Origin: an uncultured Bacteroidales bacterium
GTDB lineage: Bacteria; Bacteroidota; Bacteroidia; Bacteroidales; UBA932
Direction: 5' to 3'
DNA: 64,000 nucleotides
Assembly: GCA_900316525.1 (NCBI GenBank)
Contig: ONDF01000002.1
Span: 1 to 64,000, forward strand
The position numbers were made by a program, and so were the translations under genes. The notes beneath the pieces are model-generated. The model searched no databases, was not told the origin of the DNA, and worked only from the letters and a program-made list of their open reading frames with translations. Below are positions 59,562-64,000 of the stretch, one piece after another (position 1 is the first letter of the stretch; each line of letters opens with the position of its first letter).

Positions 59562-62500
59562 ATGAAGCATCTCCGGACACTCCTCCTCGCCGCCGGCCTC
59601 CTGGCCGGGACGACCGCCTCGGCCCAGTTCTTCCAGGCCGGGTCGGACCCGTTCAGCCGCTGGTCCGAGATAGGCACGGTGCATTTCCGCGTGATCTATC
59701 CGCAGGGGCTGGATTCCCTGGCGCGGGCCTATGCCGTGGACCTGGAGAAATGGCAGCCCTTGGTGGGAGCGAGCGCCGGGATGGCCCCGGGCAGCCTGCA
59801 ATGGGGCCGGACGCCGGTCATCCTGCACCCCTGGCACCCCTATTCCAACGGCTCCGTGGCCTGGGCCCCGAAGCGGATGGACCTGTACACCCATCCCGAG
59901 GCCTACGGCCCCTACCCCCAGTCCTGGATGACGCAGCTTACCACCCACGAATCCCGCCACGTGGCGCAGATGCAGCTGTCCTACCGGCGCCCGTTCAAGT
60001 GGGTGAACTACCTGGTGGGCGAGATGTGGAGCGGCGCCGTGAGCGCCTTCTACACCCCGCCGGTGTTCCTGGAAGGCGACGCCGTCGTCGCGGAAACCGC
60101 CCTCACGGCCGCCGGCCGCGGGCGCAACGCCGACTTCCTGAACTACTACCACCTCGCCTTCGACAACGGCGACTGGCGGGACTGGTACCAGTGGGTCTAC
60201 GGGTCGTTCAAGAAAGCCGGACCGGACTATTACACCGTCGGTTACATGACCGTCGCCGGCATGCGGTATTTCTATGACCGGCCCACTTTCACGGCCGATT
60301 ATTTCGATTACGTCACCAAGCGTCCCTTCCCCGTCGCCAAGCTCCAGCATTACATCAAGAACGTCTCCGGACAGCCCTTCAAGCAAACCTGGAAAGGCAT
60401 CATGGAAGGCTTCCACGAAATCTGGGAGCAGGAAGAGGATGCCCGCGCGCCCTTCATGGAAATGGAGCAGGTCACGCGGAAACACGCGTATGCGACCGAT
60501 TATTCGAACGGCTCCTGGGTCGACAACGAATACCTCGCCATCAAGGAGGGAAAAGACCTGGCGCCGCGGCTGGTCCGGATCAATGTGGACGGCTCGGAGG
60601 ACGACCTGGGCCCCTTCGCTTCCAACACCAGTTCCCTCAACCCGGGCATACACCGACTGTTCTGGAGCGAGACCGTTCCCGGCAAGCGCTGGACCCTGGA
60701 CGGAAAGTCGGTCATCCGGTCGCTGGAGCACAGCGGGAAACGGCGGAACCTCACGACCGAGGGCCGGCTGTACAATCCGCAGCCGGGCCCGGGCGGCATC
60801 GCCACGGTGGAATACCCGGTGCGGGGCGGCAGCAACCTCGTCGTCATCGACGAGGAGGACGGCCACGAACTCTGGCGGGTTCCCGCCCCGGCGGGCGTCG
60901 AGCTCGCGGACCCGGCCTGGGTGGACAGCACCGTCTACTGCCTGGCCGTCAACGACGAAGGCTACAGCATCTGGCGGCTGGACGAGCGCCGGTGGACCTG
61001 CGTCCTGGAGCCCACGCTGCAGGAAATCGAAAACCTGGAAGGGGAGAATCAGGTGCTGGATTTCGTGAGCGACCGGAACGGCGTGAAGGAACTGTACCGG
61101 TACGACCCGGCCACGGGACGCGCCTGGCAGCTTACGAACTCGCGCTACGGCGGCACGGACTATTTCTGGCATGACGGCGTCCTCTGGTTCAACGCCATCA
61201 CGCCCGAGGGCTGCGCCATCTTCAAGGCCACGCCGCCGGAGCCGGTGGAAGTGGACATCCGCCAGGTCCACAAGTACCGGGTGGCGGAGAAGCTGGCGGA
61301 GCAGGAAAAGGCGCTGCTCGCAGAGATTCCCGGTCAAGCCGGGAATGACGTGGAGGTCAGCGAGCCCAAGCCGTACCACAAGGTGCCACACCTCGTGAAG
61401 TTCCACTCGTGGGCGCCGCTGTATTTCGACTATGACGCCATCGAGTCCCTGAGCGGCGACCTGTCGTACGACACGGCCTCGCCGGGTCTCATCGGCCTGT
61501 TCCAGAACGACCTCGGAACCGCCTGGGGGACGGTGGGTTACTCCGCGCATCCGGATGCGGACAAGCCGTCGGAGTGGCGGCATTCCGGCCATGTCCAGTT
61601 TACTTACACCGGCCTGTACCCCGTCCTGGAGGCCGGGTTCGACCTGTATGACAAGGGCACCGGCCAGTATGGCTTCCAGCGCCGTCTGTACGACGACCGG
61701 GTCGGCTACGCCGCCTCCCGCATGGACGTCCGCGGCCCTTCCTGGACCGGGCATCTGACTGCCTACATCCCGTTCCGCCACAGCCGGAGCGGCTTCCAGC
61801 GCGGATGGGTGCCGCAGGTGAGCTGGAGCATCTCGAACAACACGTTCGACAACGGAACGACGGAACTGAAGATGATCGAGGACTTCGCGCGCGAAGGGTC
61901 GCACGCCGCCCTCGTGGGCATCCGGCCCGGAGACAACGTGCTCATGCAGACCCTCCGCAGCTCCGTCCGGGGCTATATGACGCTCCCGACCGCCGACAGC
62001 CAGGTCTACCCCCGCTGGGGGATCGGCGCCGAAGCGGGCGCCAGCGTCCGCCCCGGCCTCTCGAAGATCTACACGCCGCTCGCCTACGCCTATCTGTACG
62101 GCTATGTGCCCGGATTCACCCGGACCCAGGGCCTCCGGCTCACGGCCCTGGCCCAGGTCCAGCTGCCCACGGGCGCGCCGTTCGGCGAGAACACCGTGCA
62201 GGTGATGCCGCGCGGGTTCACGTCGGCCGAAGGCCGCGCCGTCGCCCGCGCCTCCGCCGGCCAGCTCCGCCTCTCCGCCGATTACGCCCTGCCGATCTAC
62301 GTGGGCGACATCTCCTGGTTCTCCCCGGTCGCTTACATCCGGAACTTCCTCCTGATCCCGCACGTGGACTGGACCGGCTTCCAGATCGGCAAAGGCGGCA
62401 AGGACGCCCGGAACACCTGCCTCCTCAGCGCGGGCGCGGATTTCACCGTGGAACTGGGCAACCTGGCCTGGGTCCCCTACCCCTGCTCGCTCGGCGTCTC

Positions 62501-62603
62501 CGCCTCCTGGCTCGGCGGGCCCTACTTCAAAACCCTGGCGGAATCCGCCGAGGAAGGCCGCAAGCCCTACTACGTAGGTCTTGTGTTCAGCTTCGACCTC
62601 TAA
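59562..62603 (+). CDS. Gluzincin-like domain, beta-propeller and outer-membrane barrel protein
   Basis: 1013 residues; cleavable signal ending TTASAQ. Residues about 25-270 look like a peptidase-MA-type gluzincin domain: FRVIYPQGLDSLARAYAVDLEKW, zinc motif H129-E-S-R-H133 in QLTTHESRHVAQM, and a downstream Glu171 in VFLEGDAVVAE. Residues about 290-590 carry TolB/PD40-like propeller blades (DGHELWRVPAP, EGYSIWRLDERRWTC, GVKELYRYDPATGRAWQLTNS). The rest alternates hydrophobic strands and ends GLVFSFDL, as for an outer-membrane barrel. Residues about 589-596 (EIPGQAGND) come from a repeat inserted in frame. Enzymatic function is inference. Confidence 0.8.
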   Translation: MKHLRTLLLAAGLLAGTTASAQFFQAGSDPFSRWSEIGTVHFRVIYPQGLDSLARAYAVDLEKWQPLVGASAGMAPGSLQWGRTPVILHPWHPYSNGSVAWAPKRMDLYTHPEAYGPYPQSWMTQLTTHESRHVAQMQLSYRRPFKWVNYLVGEMWSGAVSAFYTPPVFLEGDAVVAETALTAAGRGRNADFLNYYHLAFDNGDWRDWYQWVYGSFKKAGPDYYTVGYMTVAGMRYFYDRPTFTADYFDYVTKRPFPVAKLQHYIKNVSGQPFKQTWKGIMEGFHEIWEQEEDARAPFMEMEQVTRKHAYATDYSNGSWVDNEYLAIKEGKDLAPRLVRINVDGSEDDLGPFASNTSSLNPGIHRLFWSETVPGKRWTLDGKSVIRSLEHSGKRRNLTTEGRLYNPQPGPGGIATVEYPVRGGSNLVVIDEEDGHELWRVPAPAGVELADPAWVDSTVYCLAVNDEGYSIWRLDERRWTCVLEPTLQEIENLEGENQVLDFVSDRNGVKELYRYDPATGRAWQLTNSRYGGTDYFWHDGVLWFNAITPEGCAIFKATPPEPVEVDIRQVHKYRVAEKLAEQEKALLAEIPGQAGNDVEVSEPKPYHKVPHLVKFHSWAPLYFDYDAIESLSGDLSYDTASPGLIGLFQNDLGTAWGTVGYSAHPDADKPSEWRHSGHVQFTYTGLYPVLEAGFDLYDKGTGQYGFQRRLYDDRVGYAASRMDVRGPSWTGHLTAYIPFRHSRSGFQRGWVPQVSWSISNNTFDNGTTELKMIEDFAREGSHAALVGIRPGDNVLMQTLRSSVRGYMTLPTADSQVYPRWGIGAEAGASVRPGLSKIYTPLAYAYLYGYVPGFTRTQGLRLTALAQVQLPTGAPFGENTVQVMPRGFTSAEGRAVARASAGQLRLSADYALPIYVGDISWFSPVAYIRNFLLIPHVDWTGFQIGKGGKDARNTCLLSAGADFTVELGNLAWVPYPCSLGVSASWLGGPYFKTLAESAEEGRKPYYVGLVFSFDL
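61324..61349. repeat. Short palindromic repeat inside the propeller/barrel gene
   Basis: AGATTCCCGGTCAAGCCGGGAATGAC: ATTCCCGG (61326-61333) pairs with CCGGGAAT (61339-61346) around a 5-nt loop. It shares the AGATTCC...GGAATGAC frame with the folA element and is read in frame as EIPGQAGND. Confidence 0.75.
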
Positions 62604-62622
62604 ATTATCGGGAAATTATTCC

Positions 62623-62630
62623 TATATTTG
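62623..62630 (+). promoter_or_regulatory. -7 type promoter box for PPIase operon
   Basis: TATATTTG ending 6 bp before the ATG at 62637, giving a very short or absent leader. Confidence 0.55.
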
Positions 62631-62636
62631 CAGGCT

Positions 62637-63497
62637 ATGAAGAAATGCGCGCTTCTCATCGCCCTCCTGGCCGTATCGTGCCAGATGGTGCACCGGGTGA
62701 CGGATACGGCCGCCGAACTGTTCGGCGACGCCGTCGTCGCGCGCGTCGGCGAGCACCGGCTGATGCGGTCGGAACTGGCGGAATACATCCCCGCCGGCGT
62801 CTCTTCCGAGGACAGCCTGGGACTGGCGCAGCAGTATATCAAGGCCTGGGCCGAGGAGCTCCTGTTCCTGGACATGGCGGAATCCCGCCTTTCCAAGGAG
62901 GAGCAGGACGTGTCCAAGGAACTGGAGGAATACCGCCGCACGCTGCTGAAATACCGCTATGAGGAGCGCTACATCAACGAGCGGCTGGACACCCTCATCT
63001 CCGACGAGGACGTCCGGAACTATTATCAGGCGCATACGGACAAGTTCCTCGTGGACCGTCCCCTCCTCAAGACACGCTACATGATCATCCCGGCCGACTC
63101 CCGCAGCCTCAAGAAAATCAAGGAGCTGATGAGCTCGGACGACGCGATGGACGCGATCGCCGCCGACAGTCTTGCCTTCACGGCCGCGCTGCGGTACGTG
63201 GACAGCTCGGACAGCTGGATGGACGCCATCCTGCTGGCCCGCGAGCTGGGCACGGACGAGGTGTCCATGATGAAGGCCCTGAAAGGCCGGTCCATCGAGC
63301 TGAAGGGCGACGACGGAAACCTCCGGTTCGCCTGGGTGGTGGATATCGTGCAGAAAGGGAGCCCCGCCCCGCTGGATTATTGCGCCGAACGCATCAAAGA
63401 TGTCCTTTTAAGCGCCCGGAAACACGAATTGGTGTCCGGTTTGGAACAAGACTTGCTCAAAGATGCGCTTGGCAAAGGAAAGTTTGTCATCTATTGA
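62637..63497 (+). CDS. SurA/PpiC-type periplasmic lipoprotein
   Basis: 286 residues; lipoprotein Cys15 (LAVSC). The chaperone part resembles the SurA N-terminal domain (AVVARVGEHRLMRSELAEYIP...QYIKAWAEELLFLDMAESRLSKEEQDVSKELEEYRR), followed by ISDEDVRNYYQAHTDKFLVDRPLLKTRYMII, the typical lead into a parvulin domain. A convincing catalytic parvulin core is not visible, so it is probably a chaperone rather than an active isomerase. It lies 18 bp before a second SurA-like gene and 33 bp after the outer-membrane barrel gene, and likely helps deliver outer-membrane proteins. Confidence 0.8.
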   Translation: MKKCALLIALLAVSCQMVHRVTDTAAELFGDAVVARVGEHRLMRSELAEYIPAGVSSEDSLGLAQQYIKAWAEELLFLDMAESRLSKEEQDVSKELEEYRRTLLKYRYEERYINERLDTLISDEDVRNYYQAHTDKFLVDRPLLKTRYMIIPADSRSLKKIKELMSSDDAMDAIAADSLAFTAALRYVDSSDSWMDAILLARELGTDEVSMMKALKGRSIELKGDDGNLRFAWVVDIVQKGSPAPLDYCAERIKDVLLSARKHELVSGLEQDLLKDALGKGKFVIY

Positions 63498-63515
63498 AAT
63501 TGGTAATTTGTTGAT

Positions 63516-64000
63516 ATGAAGTTCAGATTTATCGTCTTCGCCGCGGCCCTGCTCCTGTCGACGGGCCTTTCCGCCCAGAAGTATCCGGGCGGGCTCGTGG
63601 ACAAGACCGTCGCCGTCGTCGGCAACGAAGTGATCCTGGTCTCGGACATCGAGAGCGAGGTGCAGCAGATGCAGGCCCAGGGCCGGTCCTCCGACCGGGA
63701 CATGCGCTGCACCATCCTGGAACGGATGATGGAGAACAAGATCTTCCTGATGCAGGCCCGCATCGACTCCCTCACCGTCAATTACGACATGGTGGACGGC
63801 GAGCTGAGCAACCGCATCGACCAGTACCGCACCTATCTGGGCGGTGACGAGGAAGTGGAGAAGCAGTTCGGCAAGCCGCTGTACAAGCTGCGCCAGGAAT
63901 GGCGGAAGCTGTTCGAGGACCAGAGCCTCATCCAGTCGGAACAGGGCGAGATCGCGGGGCGCATCCCCGAGGTGACCCCCTACGACGTCCAGCAGTTCCT
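63516..64000 (+). CDS. surA: SurA-like periplasmic peptidyl-prolyl isomerase, 5' part
   Basis: Only the first 161 codons are in the window. A cleavable signal (ending GLSAQ) is followed by the SurA N-terminal chaperone domain: KTVAVVGNEVILVSDIESEVQQMQAQG and CTILERMMENKIFLMQARIDSLTV, then YDMVDGELSNRIDQYRTYLGGDEEVEKQFGK. This closely follows SurA, where the parvulin domains come after about residue 170. It assists folding of outer-membrane barrels. It is cotranscribed with the lipoprotein paralogue 18 bp upstream. Confidence 0.88.
   Translation, partial: MKFRFIVFAAALLLSTGLSAQKYPGGLVDKTVAVVGNEVILVSDIESEVQQMQAQGRSSDRDMRCTILERMMENKIFLMQARIDSLTVNYDMVDGELSNRIDQYRTYLGGDEEVEKQFGKPLYKLRQEWRKLFEDQSLIQSEQGEIAGRIPEVTPYDVQQF

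Noticed and set aside
1..64000. Prophage, integrative element or insertion sequence
   Set aside because: No transposase, integrase, phage structural or conjugation gene was found, and gene style is uniform across the window.

Overview
The window looks like chromosomal DNA from a GC-rich member of the Bacteroidales. The evidence is a SusC/SusD pair, many lipoproteins with Bacteroidota-style signal peptides, near absence of Shine-Dalgarno sequences, and repeated TAnnTTTG (-7 type) promoter boxes just upstream of genes. The gene set suits a gut or rumen plant-polysaccharide degrader, possibly Rikenellaceae or 'Cryptobacteroides'-like. That placement is inference. I see no rRNA, tRNA, CRISPR array, phage or transposase.

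Layout. 1-8268: left end of a polysaccharide utilisation locus, with a partial GH43-like lipoprotein, SusD and SusC on the minus strand and a divergent membrane regulator that joins a beta-propeller sensor directly to an AraC domain. 8327-16390: MgtC-like protein, a Na/Pi cotransporter fused to PhoU and to an OmpR-type DNA-binding domain, a PepSY-like lipoprotein, a PAP2 phosphatase, a cation diffusion facilitator, a GH43 enzyme and a ResB/CcsA cytochrome c assembly protein. 16481-29321: GH127, GH95, TrkH, an OxyR-like regulator without redox cysteines, then a same-strand run GH43-GH97-tandem metallo-beta-lactamase lipoprotein-YhfC protease. 29328-32140: MetY and a divergent Lrp/AsnC regulator, then the only long non-coding stretch (31238-31801), which is full of phased repeats and a four-way-junction fold, then a small orphan gene.

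32180-43326: DUF389 membrane protein, aldose epimerase plus alpha/beta hydrolase, UxuA-UxuB (glucuronate catabolism), a radical SAM/lipoprotein/outer-membrane-protein module, and a GH31 enzyme. 43443-50584: large zinc metalloprotease, an inverted-duplication terminator, and an operon of glycosyltransferase, YfhO-like protein and an OB-fold/TonB-C protein. 50644-58539: MutS, two tandem NSS transporters behind thyA-folA, and galM. 58553-64000: thioredoxin-like lipoprotein, a gluzincin/propeller/barrel outer-membrane protein, and two SurA-type periplasmic chaperones, the second cut by the window end.

The carbohydrate enzymes (two GH43, GH127, GH95, GH97, GH31, plus UxuAB and two epimerase-type proteins) fit attack on arabinose-, xylose-, fucose/galactose- and uronate-decorated hemicellulose or pectin, with release in the periplasm and uronate catabolism in the cytoplasm. 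Genes are packed so tightly that most convergent pairs overlap or nearly touch at their stops. The most unusual items are the transporter-transcription factor fusion, the kinase-less propeller-AraC regulator, the structured repeat region at 31259-31751, a palindromic repeat inserted in frame in folA, and the rSAM/lipoprotein module.
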